From contig CAZXUI010000036.1 in the NCBI GenBank assembly GCA_964643885.1, positions 1 to 43,135 of the forward strand: DNA of 43,135 nucleotides, given 5' to 3'. This document shows positions 1 to 8,441 of the stretch, piece after piece. Below the pieces are notes generated by a model. It made no database searches and was not told the origin of the DNA. It was given only the letters and a program-made list of their open reading frames with translations. This DNA comes from CAADGL01 sp964643885. Its GTDB lineage: Bacteria; Planctomycetota; Phycisphaerae; UBA1845; Fen-1342. Made by a program: the position numbers and the translations under genes. Each line of letters begins with the position of its first letter. The first letter of the stretch is position 1.

Positions 1-216
1 GCGTGCTCCCGCTGTAGGTCAGGTCGAAGTCGCCCCACGGCGACGTGCCGAGGTAGTCGGTCCACGCGGCCGGCCCGGACGGCACGAGCGAGTTCGGGTC
101 CAGCTCGCGGGCCATGTAGCGCGCCCGGGGGTCGTCGTAGGCGAACTCCCAGGCGGCCAGGCGCTGGTAATTATACGGCTCGCCCTCGCCGTCGACCAGC
201 CAGCGGCCGCGGGCGG
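1..216. repeat. Direct repeat, RHS cassette copy A
   Basis: This 216-bp stretch recurs at 1698-1913 with one mismatch (G at 161, C at 1858). Identity stops sharply at both right ends (216 and 1913), apart from a short shared stretch AACCTACGGCG further upstream in the reading direction. The left limit cannot be seen because the window begins inside the repeat. Confidence 0.9.
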
Positions 217-220
217 CCAT
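1..220 (-). pseudogene. RHS core fragment, runs off the left edge
   Basis: The minus-strand frame reads RGRWLVDGEGEPYNYQRL and then MARELDPNSLVPSGPAAW, which is RHS-repeat sequence matching the copy at 1698-1913 almost base for base. The frame is open from the window edge up to a TAG near 286, and an ATG lies at 220. A complete RHS protein has many hundreds of residues upstream of this point, so this is a 5'-truncated cassette whose 3' part (rest of the core and its own variable tip) lies outside the window. It begins at the same RGRWL boundary as the second copy, which points to duplication of C-terminal cassettes. Whether it is expressed is unknown. Confidence 0.6.
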
Positions 221-286
221 CGCGACCCCACGGCGATGGCCGCCGTAGGTTCCTTCTGCGCGGCAATCTCGGCGCGCCACACGATA

Positions 287-823
287 CTACTTGGATGCCT
301 GCACATCAACTTGCCACCCGCGCTCTCGAAGCCACGCGGCCGCCCGGCTGGATCTCTCCGCATCAACAGGATGCACCAGTATGTGGTGCGTAGAGTCGGA
401 CGGCTTTTCGAGGGTTGCCCAACCGAATCCCCCATCGGTCAGATCGCGCTGCAGGTCCGCAAGTGTTCCAGAGCCACGTACCCGGAGCATGTGCTCGTGA
501 AGGTCAGCCCAGAGGGCGAGGTTTTGTGATTTCACGGTCCCGAGGACGCCAATCGCTAGCAGCGTAACCATGCCGAGAAGGACTCTGGCCAAGCGGATGT
601 CGACAGCGCGACAGTGCCACGCTATGACTGAGGCGACCCAAGCAACGATGAGGCCCAGAATGGCGAGCAAGACCATCCAGGTGAGCGACTGTTCGATGGA
701 CTGCGGAACGAGTCTGAATGACGCTGCCAGCGACACAGCCGCGAAGGAGCTTACCGCGCTAACGCTGGCGATGATGGCCACAAGTAGGAGCAGCAGTATG
801 ACGAGATCGAGTGCTCGGCTCAC
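287..823 (-). CDS. Three-helix membrane protein, putative immunity protein of the adjacent RHS tip
   Basis: This 178-residue protein has hydrophobic segments at about residues 7-33, 48-70 and 79-98, followed by a soluble C-terminal part of about 80 residues. I recognise no family. The start is GTG at 823, 23 bp after the stop of the RHS tip gene on the same strand, with GGTGAG about 10 nt upstream. That spacing is the usual place for the cognate immunity gene of a polymorphic toxin. The reading frame ends at 287, right where the next RHS fragment begins, so the unit is core, tip, immunity. A membrane immunity protein would suit a toxin acting at or outside the inner membrane. The role rests on position only. 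Confidence 0.6.
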   Translation of the reverse strand: MSRALDLVILLLLLVAIIASVSAVSSFAAVSLAASFRLVPQSIEQSLTWMVLLAILGLIVAWVASVIAWHCRAVDIRLARVLLGMVTLLAIGVLGTVKSQNLALWADLHEHMLRVRGSGTLADLQRDLTDGGFGWATLEKPSDSTHHILVHPVDAERSSRAAAWLRERGWQVDVQASK

Positions 824-846
824 GGTCTAAGTCTCACCGCCTCTGT

Positions 847-1812
847 TCAATAAATGACATTCCTGCCACCGCGATAGCGGTTGGGAATAAGAATCTGTGG
901 CTTAATGACGGGATAAGCTCCCGCCTTTTGACGGATATTACTGGTGAAGGTGTGACAGCACGTGAACGGCACGCAATAGTAAGGAGGACTGGCCATCCAG
1001 CGCCGCGCCTCAGTTAAACATGCCGCATCGGTATCAGGGCTCGACGGGTAACGCGTGCCTGGCTCGTCCGGACCCAGCGGGTGCGGGCTCTCAGTTACCT
1101 GGCCGTCATCCCACCAGTTTTTGAGACGCTCTGGCATATAATCAAATCGCCACCACCTTCCGTCTCGCGCCGGGTCTTCGATGAACACACCGCTATGCCA
1201 TATGTCGCCGACTACAATGATATCCAGCCCTGCAGGATCGACGCTCGTTGCTGGCTTAGCGGCCGCGTAGGCATATACGTTGACACCACCTTGAATCCCA
1301 ATCGGATCCCTGTGCACAAACCGCCCGATCGATGCGTCGTACCAGCGGAATCCCACGTGCGAGAGGCGGATCGAAGCGAGGTTGGGATTGGCGCCGGCCA
1401 GGAACATGGGGCCAGAGGATCCGTGCCAGGTCTCGTAGCCCCACTGGCCGGCGTAGGCGTAGCGCGGGGCGCCGCTGACCGGCTGGCCGACGCGCCAGCC
1501 GCCCGAGCCGTCGGGCGTGACGGGCTCGCCGAAGGCGGTGTAGGCGAAGCTGGCCGGGGAGAAGTTCGTCCCGCCCGCCTCGTCGGTCAGCAGCATGGTC
1601 GAGCCGATCAGGTCGCCGTGGTAGTGGCGCGTATCGCCGCCGGAGACGTCCTGCTGGGCGGCGGTGCCGAGGTATCGCATCTGCTCGCTGACCACGGGCG
1701 TGCTCCCGCTGTAGGTCAGGTCGAAGTCGCCCCACGGCGACGTGCCGAGGTAGTCGGTCCACGCGGCCGGCCCGGACGGCACGAGCGAGTTCGGGTCCAG
1801 CTCGCGGGCCAT
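847..1812 (-). CDS. RHS C-terminal cassette with variable tip domain (candidate toxin)
   Basis: The 321 residues from ATG 1812 fall in two parts. Residues 1-196 are RHS core, with HYHGDLIGSTML (about 64-75), GRFVHRDPIG (163-172) and the closing motif SVDPAGLD (190-197). Residues 198-321 form a variable tip. The tip begins with HSGVFIEDP (His206) and later has YYCVPFTCCHTF (Cys280, 285, 286), an early-His, late-Cys order like circularly permuted papain-like hydrolases of the LRAT/YiiX type; that is a suggestion only. The frame stays open upstream to a TGA at 1966-1968, so the long N-terminal part of an RHS protein is missing. It may be a silent cassette used by recombination, or may be translated from the internal ATG. 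A candidate immunity gene follows after 23 bp. Confidence 0.65.
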   Translation of the reverse strand: MARELDPNSLVPSGPAAWTDYLGTSPWGDFDLTYSGSTPVVSEQMRYLGTAAQQDVSGGDTRHYHGDLIGSTMLLTDEAGGTNFSPASFAYTAFGEPVTPDGSGGWRVGQPVSGAPRYAYAGQWGYETWHGSSGPMFLAGANPNLASIRLSHVGFRWYDASIGRFVHRDPIGIQGGVNVYAYAAAKPATSVDPAGLDIIVVGDIWHSGVFIEDPARDGRWWRFDYMPERLKNWWDDGQVTESPHPLGPDEPGTRYPSSPDTDAACLTEARRWMASPPYYCVPFTCCHTFTSNIRQKAGAYPVIKPQILIPNRYRGGRNVIY

Positions 1813-1913
1813 GTAGCGCGCCCGGGGGTCGTCGTAGGCGAACTCCCAGGCGGCCAGCCGCTGGTAATTATACGGCTCGCCCTCGCCGTCGACCAGCCAG
1901 CGGCCGCGGGCGG
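1698..1913. repeat. Direct repeat, RHS cassette copy B
   Basis: Second copy of the 216-bp repeat at 1-216, with an offset of 1697 bp and one mismatch. It encodes the conserved start of the RHS core segment. Near-identity at DNA level between two parts of a polymorphic-toxin locus is typical of recombination or recent duplication of C-terminal cassettes. Confidence 0.9.
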
Positions 1914-1997
1914 TGGATAGCTTGCAGGGCTCGCCGTAGGTTTCCAGTCGCTGCTGACTAGGACGTCAAGGGCTGCTGGTGCGTCAAGGGACGCACA

Positions 1998-2438
1998 CTA
2001 CGGCCTTTCCCGGCCGCCTTTTCGCTCTTTACCGGGACGAGACGACGAGTACGGGTGGCCAAGCCACAGCGATGCGATGTACTCGGATTCCTTCCGTGAA
2101 TACGCCCGGCCGCACTCCGGGCACGGGTGCTCGTCGGGTAGACCGGTCATGCGATAACCGCAAGCCAGGCAGAACTCGGGCCCCAGCTCCCTCAGTGTTC
2201 GACGAATCCAGCGCAGTCTGTCGAATACTAGAACTGTGATCAGCAGCAGAAGCGCCATCTGCATCCGGGACGATAAAGCCAGAGTCGACGGCACGAAGAG
2301 CATTACTCCAAGATTGAAGATATTAGCAGTCACGGTCACGAGAAGAAAAAGTGTGTGCAATCGGCCAGCACCCGCGGGGTGCACGTATTCACTACGCCAC
2401 AAGCACATCCGCCGACGTCGCGATCTCTCCTCAGTCAC
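1998..2438 (-). CDS. Small membrane protein with C-terminal zinc ribbon
   Basis: 146 residues from a GTG at 2438; an ATG at residue 11 is an alternative start. Two hydrophobic stretches (about residues 28-50 and 58-75) precede a zinc-ribbon motif, CLACGYRMTG followed by HPCPECGRAY. This CxxCGYxL...CPECG pattern is common in small membrane proteins of planctomycetes, but its function is unknown to me. The gene lies directly upstream of the RHS tip cassette on the same strand, about 30 bp from the end of that open frame, so it could be the immunity gene of a lost neighbouring cassette. No other evidence supports that role. Confidence 0.5.
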   Translation of the reverse strand: MTEERSRRRRMCLWRSEYVHPAGAGRLHTLFLLVTVTANIFNLGVMLFVPSTLALSSRMQMALLLLITVLVFDRLRWIRRTLRELGPEFCLACGYRMTGLPDEHPCPECGRAYSRKESEYIASLWLGHPYSSSRPGKERKGGRERP

Positions 2439-2564
2439 CGGTGCACCATTCTCGTGAGGCTACGGGCCATCCAGGGGGATCGGCACAGCGACGCCCGCGG
2501 GCGGAGCGGGAAACCCTCCCTTGTTCAAAATGCCCGAAAGACTCACTCGCCGTGAAACAGTTTG

Positions 2565-3443
2565 CTACGACTGCTTCCCGTCCGCCAACCGCGTGGCCGC
2601 GTCGCGTTCGATCGCCAATCGCTTCGCCAGCCGCAGGTGCACGACGATGGCCCCGATGTAAACGACGACGAATGCGGTCGACGCGATCGCCAGCAGTGCA
2701 CCGCGGAAGGGGGTGTTCGCCGGCGTCGCTCCGCTGATCGAGCGGGCGAGCAGAGCCAAGCCGGACAGACTGAGGATCATCGCTCCGGCCGCCCGCGGCG
2801 CCCAGGCGATCCGCCGGGCGAGCTGCCCGAGCCCGGGGTCCGGAATCCGCCCGGCGATGTCGGCCAGCAGGTAAAAGTAGGCCGCGCAGCCCGCGCACGT
2901 CAGCAACACTGCGACGACGCTGCTGACGATGGGGGCCGGAGGAGCACGCATGCCCGCCTCGAGCACGACCCAGAGCGGAAGCCACAGCGGCAGTGTCAGC
3001 GCCGCATGTACGAGGCAGCGGCAGGTGCTCCGCCACACGCTCGATTCCTCGTTCGCCGCCCGGTTGGTCATGATCCACAGCGAAGCGTATACGGCGATCG
3101 CCGCCGCCAGCGCCAGCCCGATCAGCGGCACGATCAGGATCCCGGCCGACGCCGGCGCTCGGTGCGGGTTTGCGAAGGCGGCTGCCAGCCCCAGCACGGG
3201 CGCGGCGATCAGCCCGCCAGCAATCAGCTTGCGCGCTTCGATGGTGCCGGTGAGCCATCTTTGCTCTGCGAACAGCAGCCGCCGCGCCCGCAGCGACTCG
3301 TCCACCGGCGCGGCACACTCCGGACAGACTCCGTCCAGCGGCTGCGTCCGCAGGTTGTAGCCGCATTACATGCACGAAACGTCGGAGCAGATGTGCATGG
3401 TGTCGTCGACGAGGCCGAGCGCCTTGAACGGCCAGTCGCCCAT
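2565..3443 (-). pseudogene. Multi-pass membrane protein with zinc ribbon, interrupted by an in-frame TAA
   Basis: From 3305 (GTG) to 2565 the frame encodes 246 residues with about six hydrophobic segments. The same frame upstream reads CGYNLRTQPLDGVCPEC, the second half of a planctomycete-type zinc ribbon. Before that comes a short ORF from ATG 3443, MGDWPFKALG..., ending in SCM. A TAA at 3368-3366 sits exactly between SCM and CGY, that is, inside the CxxC knuckle. The two halves are in frame and together make a normal N-terminal zinc ribbon plus membrane domain. Explanations are a nonsense mutation (recent pseudogene), a sequencing error, readthrough, or restart at GTG 3305 without the ribbon. 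No function can be assigned. Confidence 0.55.
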
Positions 3444-3570
3444 GCATGCATCTTATGCGGTTTGTCGCTGCCCCCGGTCGCATCACAATCCGTTTGAAAT
3501 GACTGATCGCGGCCACCCGACTGGACCCATCCGATCCGCCGCTGTTCGACGGGGCCGGCCGTGCGCTGTC

Positions 3571-4416
3571 TCAGACCCGCTCCACCGCCCCCGCCGGCAG
3601 CCAGCCCCGCAGCTCGTTCCGCAGCTCGACGTGCACCCACTCCCCGCGCTGCTCGATGATCCGCACTTCCACCCCCGGACCCAGCGGCTCGCTGAAGACC
3701 GCCTCATACCCCTCGCCCCGGCCCTGACGCAGCACCGGCTCGCCCTGCACCACCACCGCGGCCGGTCGGCGCTGCTCGTCGTGAAGCTCCCACGCCACCG
3801 AGGCCGCATTCGCCACGCCCAGCATCACCGCCCCGATCGCCACACCCGTCAGAGCCCCTGACCGCCACCGCAGCCGCGCCAGCAGCCCCAGCCAGCCGGC
3901 CGCGCTGAGCACCGCCGCCAGCCAGAACCGCTGCTCGCGCGACGTGAAGCGCTGCCAGAACAGCAGCCGCTCGACGAGCTTCTGCTGCCCGGTCGTCTCG
4001 ATTCTCGGCCGCACGCGCTGCCGCACGTAGGCCAGGTTCGCCGCGACGTTCGCATCCGTCGGGTCGAGCCGCTCGGCCCGCCGATAGTGCAGTACCGTCC
4101 GCCCCAGCTCGCCGAGCCGGTAATACGTGTTGCCGAGGTTGTACTCCAGGGCCGCGTTGCGGATGCCCGAGGCGATCAACGTCTCGAACCCCGCGGCCGC
4201 CTCGCGAAAGAGTCGCTCAGCCTCGACGCTGTTCTCGCGCGAGATCGCCACGGCCTGGTCGAATGCGTCGATCGCGCGGGTGAGCGCGTCGCGCTGTTGC
4301 TCGAGTGAGAGCGGACCGGCCGCCACAGTCGGCGGCGGGGCCGTCATCACGAGCAGACTCGCGAGGATCGCCGCAAACAGCCGCGGCAGCCTCGTCCGGC
4401 CGGCCGCCGCGCTCAT
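3571..4416 (-). CDS. batE: BatE-like TPR protein with SH3-type C-terminus
   Basis: 281 residues. An N-terminal hydrophobic signal or anchor (about 11-32) is followed by a TPR region with EYNLGNTYYRLGELGRTVLH (about 90-110) and LDPTDANVAANLAYVR. Two membrane segments (about 163-207) and a C-terminal SH3-like domain (about 220-281) containing EWVHVELRNELRGWLPAGAV complete it. TPR, membrane pair and SH3 in this order are typical of BatE of the Bat (Bacteroides aerotolerance) operon, whose exact biochemical role is unclear. The ATG at 4416 overlaps the stop of the upstream batD by 4 bp (ATGA), so translation is probably coupled. The MoxR ATPase and BatA/BatB that usually go with these genes are not nearby. 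Confidence 0.75.
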   Translation of the reverse strand: MSAAAGRTRLPRLFAAILASLLVMTAPPPTVAAGPLSLEQQRDALTRAIDAFDQAVAISRENSVEAERLFREAAAGFETLIASGIRNAALEYNLGNTYYRLGELGRTVLHYRRAERLDPTDANVAANLAYVRQRVRPRIETTGQQKLVERLLFWQRFTSREQRFWLAAVLSAAGWLGLLARLRWRSGALTGVAIGAVMLGVANAASVAWELHDEQRRPAAVVVQGEPVLRQGRGEGYEAVFSEPLGPGVEVRIIEQRGEWVHVELRNELRGWLPAGAVERV

Positions 4417-6266
4417 GCGAACCTCCGCTCGAGCCGGCCGATCGCCGCCTCGGCCGCGGCCAGCAGCTCGTCCGCATCAGCCGCGGTCTGCCCGCCATAG
4501 GCGGCCTCCTCGCAGCGCTCGACGATCTGCCGCACCTGCGCCGCCAGCTCCGCCGGGGCCCCGCGCTGCGCGAGCAGCTCGATCGCAGCCCGGCCGGTGA
4601 GGCTTCCCGGCGGCTGATCGAATCGATCCGCGACATAGCCGGCGATCGCCGCCTCGATCTCGCGTGCCCGCTGTGCCGCCGGCATGCCGCCGGCCGCGCG
4701 CAGCCGCTGGCGAGCCCGCGTTCCCGCCGTGCGGCGCCGCTGCCGCGCCGGATCATGGCCGCGAAGCCGAACCAGACCGACATACACCCAGCTCAGCGCG
4801 TACACCGCCGCCGGCGTGGCCGTCACGGCCCCCACGTGCCATCGCCGGATCGTCGGGGATCGCGCCAGCAGCCGCCCCGTGTCCGTCTCGATCCCGCGCA
4901 GTCCGTCCAGCGGCTCGGCCGCGGTCGAGCGCGGCCCGCCGGATGCATCCGCGTCGATCAGGTCCTCCGCCGAGACGCTCTCCGTCATGCTGACGCTGAT
5001 CGGAATCGGCTCGCTGTGCGTGATCACATACTCGCCCAGCTCCGGGTCGAAGTAGCAATACTCGATCGGCGGAATCGCGGTCACATCCGCCCGCTTCGGC
5101 CGGATGGTCTGCGTGAACCGCCGCACACCGCCGACCGTCTGCCCCGCCAGCCGCTCGCTCGGCACGCGAAACGCCGCGGTCAGCAGCGATTGGGTGTTCA
5201 GCACGGGCGGCGGCAGCGCATCGAGCGCCCCCTCGCCGCGAATCTCGAACGTCAGCTCGATCGGATCCCCCACGTGAACCGTCGTCGGCCGGGCGGAGGT
5301 CGTGATCGTGAAGCGGCCGACGGCGCCGTTGAAGCTCGCCGGCCGGTTTTCCGTGGGCAGCGGGCGAACGTCGACGGTGGATACCTTCGGCCGCACGCGC
5401 AGCCGGCGATAGCTGGTCACGACCTCGTCGCCGAAGATGTCGCGCCCGAAGCTGCCGGGATAGTTCATCGCGATGAGCACGTCGTCGAGCGCGATCGCAC
5501 CGGGATGCGTCGGCACGAAGTCCGTGGAAGCGGGATAGACGTAGTAGGTCTCAAGCGTTCCGTCCTGGCCGCTGATCCGCTCGATGCGGTATCGATCAGG
5601 CAAGGGGAACGGCCCGAAGCGGCTCCGTCGCGTGTCGAGGTACTGAATCATCTCGCGCGGCTCGAGCATCCGCCGCGAGGTCTGCGCCGGCCGGACCCAA
5701 ATCTCCAGCGTCAGGCGTACCTGCTGGCCGACGTAGACGTGCTCGCTGTCGCACTCGACGGCCACCTCGAGCAGCTCGCCGCTTTCGCTGCGGGCGACGC
5801 GGACGCGCACCGGCTCGGTGCTCAATCGCCGCCCGTCGACGTCCACTGCGAAGGGTGGGATTACCAGCTCGCCCACCCGCCGCGGCGTCAGTTCGTAGTT
5901 GTAGACGCGCGAGCGACGCGTCCAGGTGCGCGTGTTCACGCTGATCATCTGCGTGCTCTCGCTGGGCTCGCCGAGCTGCTCGATCTGGCAGTCCGCCAGG
6001 TTCGGCACGATCGGCTCGCTCGCCTGCTCGAAGTCGATCACGTGCAGCGTGATTACGAAGGGCTCGTTCGGATAGACCTGCCGCTGCTCGACCTCGAGCT
6101 CCAGCCGCGGCTGTGCGATCGCGGTCGCGGCGGACAGCAGCCAGACGAATGCCGCCAGCAGCACGTGCAAGCTGCGCTTGCCCATGCCACCCGGCGCCAG
6201 CACGGACAGGCTGCGCTTGCCTATGGCACCCGTCGAAAGGCCAGATTGGATGACAGTGACGCTCAT
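4413..6266 (-). CDS. batD: BatD-like membrane protein
   Basis: About 617 residues from ATG 6266. After a signal peptide come beta-rich repeats of the BatD type (RLELEVEQRQVYPNEPFVI near the start of the mature protein, later VGDPIELTFEIRGEGALDAL), then a single membrane segment (WHVGAVTATPAAVYALSWVY) and a cytosolic tail. The start is uncertain: ATG 6302 extends the frame, ATG 6266 has GGGGA four bases upstream, and ATG 6185 would give the cleanest signal peptide (MGKRSLHVLLAAFVWLL). The stretch between contains a near-tandem duplication encoding GKRSLSVL and GKRSLHVL, resembling an intergenic repeat, so the N-terminal extension may be artificial. It is transcribed divergently from gspF and overlaps batE. 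Confidence 0.75.
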   Translation of the reverse strand: MSVTVIQSGLSTGAIGKRSLSVLAPGGMGKRSLHVLLAAFVWLLSAATAIAQPRLELEVEQRQVYPNEPFVITLHVIDFEQASEPIVPNLADCQIEQLGEPSESTQMISVNTRTWTRRSRVYNYELTPRRVGELVIPPFAVDVDGRRLSTEPVRVRVARSESGELLEVAVECDSEHVYVGQQVRLTLEIWVRPAQTSRRMLEPREMIQYLDTRRSRFGPFPLPDRYRIERISGQDGTLETYYVYPASTDFVPTHPGAIALDDVLIAMNYPGSFGRDIFGDEVVTSYRRLRVRPKVSTVDVRPLPTENRPASFNGAVGRFTITTSARPTTVHVGDPIELTFEIRGEGALDALPPPVLNTQSLLTAAFRVPSERLAGQTVGGVRRFTQTIRPKRADVTAIPPIEYCYFDPELGEYVITHSEPIPISVSMTESVSAEDLIDADASGGPRSTAAEPLDGLRGIETDTGRLLARSPTIRRWHVGAVTATPAAVYALSWVYVGLVRLRGHDPARQRRRTAGTRARQRLRAAGGMPAAQRAREIEAAIAGYVADRFDQPPGSLTGRAAIELLAQRGAPAELAAQVRQIVERCEEAAYGGQTAADADELLAAAEAAIGRLERRFA

Positions 6267-6302
6267 CGATTCCCCGTGACGCACCTTGCTCACCACGTGC
6301 AT

Positions 6303-6649
6303 CCTTGCTGTCGACCCGCCGGCCGTCGCCCGGCCGCCGGATAGGTTCTAGTGACTTGACGGGGCAAAACAAGCGGACCGGCCGGAATTCGCTCCGGCCG
6401 CAGCGCAGACCCTCCCAATTCCGCGCCGTGCGAGTTGTCGCCCCGCCCGCGAGCGCCATAATGGTACGTAACCGCCTGTCGGCCGGCAGTTTGCACGCCG
6501 CCGCCGCCTGTCGGCCGGGCCGTCGCACCCGCCCGGCCCAGGCTCCGGCCGCCGCCGCTGCATCCACGACGCCGCGGCGCCGTATATACATGCGGAGAAG
6601 CGGATCGCGCCGGCCGCGCGGGTCGTGGCCGGCCTTTGGTTATCGGACA
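6303..6649. other. Divergent intergenic region between batD and gspF
   Basis: About 350 bp between two divergent genes. The gspF frame is open through it, but the residues encoded there (Arg- and Pro-rich) do not look like GspF. I see no convincing sigma-70 pair. TTGACG at 6356-6361 on the plus strand could be a -35 box but lacks a good -10 partner. It should hold promoters for both operons. Confidence 0.4.
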
Positions 6650-7858
6650 ATGCCGACGTTCGCATACAAAGCTCGCACCAGCGAAGGCCAGGAGGCCAGC
6701 GGCACGCTCGTGGCCGACACGGTTGCGGCGGCCGCGCGGCAGCTCTCCGACCGCTCGCTGCTGCCGGTGCAGCTCGAGGAGGTCGGCACGGCCAAGCGCT
6801 CGCTGCTGACCGGCCGGGCGCGCCGCGTAAGTGCCTCGAAGGTCGGCATCATGTATGAGCAGCTCGCCGACCTGCTGCGTGCGGGCGTGCCGGTGCTGCG
6901 GGCGCTGGCGGTGCTGGCCAAGCAGAGCAAGAACTCGGGCCTGGGCCAGGTGCTGCGCGAGGTGCACGACGACGTTGCCGGCGGCGACACGCTTTCCGAC
7001 GCGCTCGAGAAGCATCCACACGCTTTCCCGCACCTGCACGTGGCCATGATCCGCGCCGGCGAGAAGGGCGGTTTTCTCGAAGACGTGCTCAGCCGCGCGG
7101 CTCACTTCGTCGCCCGCCAGGACGAGCTCAAGAACAAGTTCATCGGCTCGCTGATCTACCCGTGTATTCTGTTGACGGTCGGTCTGGCCGCGGTGACGTT
7201 CGTGATGGTGTACGTCGTGCCGAAGATCCGCACCCTGCTCGAGCAGCAGCCCGACCTGCCGCTGGCGACGACCGTCGTCTTCGGCATCAGCGACACGCTC
7301 AGCCAGCATTGGCTTTCGCTGGCCGGCGTCCTGCTGATCCTGGTCATCGCCGTGGCCGGCTTTTTTCAGAGCGAGGTGGGCAAGCTGACCTTCGCGCGGC
7401 TCCAGTTGCGGATGGCCGGCGTGGGCCAGATCTACACGATGGTGGCGCTGTGCCGCTTCTGCCGCATTTTCGGCACGCTGCTGGCCAACGGCATTCCGAT
7501 TCTGCACGCCCTGCGGATCGCCAAGGACGCGACCGGCAACGTGATTCTCGCCGACAGCATCGAGAAGGCTGCCGAGAACGTCAGCGCCGGCGAGTCGCTG
7601 GCGGTGCCGCTTTCCGCCAGCAACCTCTTCCCCCCGGCGATGATCGACATGATCGCCGTGGCCGAGGAGAGCAACACGCTCGAGAAGGTCCTGATCCAGA
7701 TCGCCGACACGCAGGAAGAGCGGACGGCGCGGCAGATCGACCTGTTCGTCCGGCTGCTCGAGCCGATGATGCTGCTGATGATGGGTGTGATGGTGCTCTT
7801 TATCGCCATCGCCCTGCTGCTGCCGATCCTGAAGATGTCGGCCACGGGACTGAGATAG
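6650..7858 (+). CDS. gspF: Type II secretion inner-membrane platform protein GspF
   Basis: 402 residues from ATG 6650; the frame is open further upstream, but MPTFAYKAR is the classic GspF/PilC start and the length fits. Two T2SSF domains are visible: residues about 65-190 (QLADLLRAGVPVLRALAVL, then AGEKGGFLEDVL) and about 268-393 (CRIFGTLLANGIPILHALRI, then AEESNTLEKVL). Membrane segments lie at about 171-190, 221-239 and 371-393. GspF is the polytopic core of the assembly platform that couples the GspE ATPase to pseudopilus growth. It is the first visible gene of the gsp cluster; gspE, often its upstream neighbour, is absent and batD diverges instead. Confidence 0.93.
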   Translation: MPTFAYKARTSEGQEASGTLVADTVAAAARQLSDRSLLPVQLEEVGTAKRSLLTGRARRVSASKVGIMYEQLADLLRAGVPVLRALAVLAKQSKNSGLGQVLREVHDDVAGGDTLSDALEKHPHAFPHLHVAMIRAGEKGGFLEDVLSRAAHFVARQDELKNKFIGSLIYPCILLTVGLAAVTFVMVYVVPKIRTLLEQQPDLPLATTVVFGISDTLSQHWLSLAGVLLILVIAVAGFFQSEVGKLTFARLQLRMAGVGQIYTMVALCRFCRIFGTLLANGIPILHALRIAKDATGNVILADSIEKAAENVSAGESLAVPLSASNLFPPAMIDMIAVAEESNTLEKVLIQIADTQEERTARQIDLFVRLLEPMMLLMMGVMVLFIAIALLLPILKMSATGLR

Positions 7859-7918
7859 ACTTTTGGTGGGCGCCTGCGTAGTCACGCGCCGTTTTTCGAA
7901 GCTGTCTGGAGCAACAAC

Positions 7919-8371
7919 ATGAAGCGTACAGTCGTCAATCGGAGCCGCACGCGGGCGGCATTCACCCTGCTCGAAGTGCTGATGGTCATCGTCATCATCG
8001 GCATCCTGGCCGCTTTCGTCGTGCCCGCCCTGATGGGCACCCAGGAGGGGGCCAAGGAGGACATGACCCGCAACGCCGTCACCTCGGGCCTGGTCACGCC
8101 GCTGGAGCTTTTCCGCACGCACATCGGCCGCTACCCCACCAGCGACGAAGGACTCGCGGCGCTGGTGACGCAGCCCGACAGCGAGGACGTCGAAGGCAAA
8201 TGGCGCGGCCCCTACGTGCAGGACATCGCCAAGCTCAAGGATGCCTGGGGCAACGAGTTCGTCTATGTCTCGCCCGGCGAGGTCAACGAGAACAGCTACG
8301 ACCTCTCCAGCCCCGGCCGCAACGGCCGCCCCGGCGACGACGACGACATCACGAACTGGCAGAAGGAGTAA
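7919..8371 (+). CDS. gspG: Major pseudopilin GspG
   Basis: 150 residues. It has a type III prepilin signal, AAFTLLEVLMVIVIIGILAA, with Ala14 before the cleavage site instead of the usual Gly and with Glu19 at position +5. The soluble domain has the GspG signature GRYPTSDEGLAALV, then GPYVQD and DAWGNEFVYVSPGE, which contribute to the calcium-binding loop, and an acidic end (GDDDDITNW). Prepilin peptidase would process it and it would form the pseudopilus shaft. It lies 60 bp after gspF in the same direction. The peptidase gene is not in the window. Confidence 0.93.
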   Translation: MKRTVVNRSRTRAAFTLLEVLMVIVIIGILAAFVVPALMGTQEGAKEDMTRNAVTSGLVTPLELFRTHIGRYPTSDEGLAALVTQPDSEDVEGKWRGPYVQDIAKLKDAWGNEFVYVSPGEVNENSYDLSSPGRNGRPGDDDDITNWQKE

Positions 8372-8441
8372 CCCGGCGGATTCGGTGCGCGGCGCGGACG
8401 GAGCGGCGCCGCGCACCTGAGCCCGCCGCCCGGAGTGCGTT

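Noticed and set aside
4305..6344. 679-codon plus-strand open frame
   Set aside because: Arg/Pro-rich shadow of batD.
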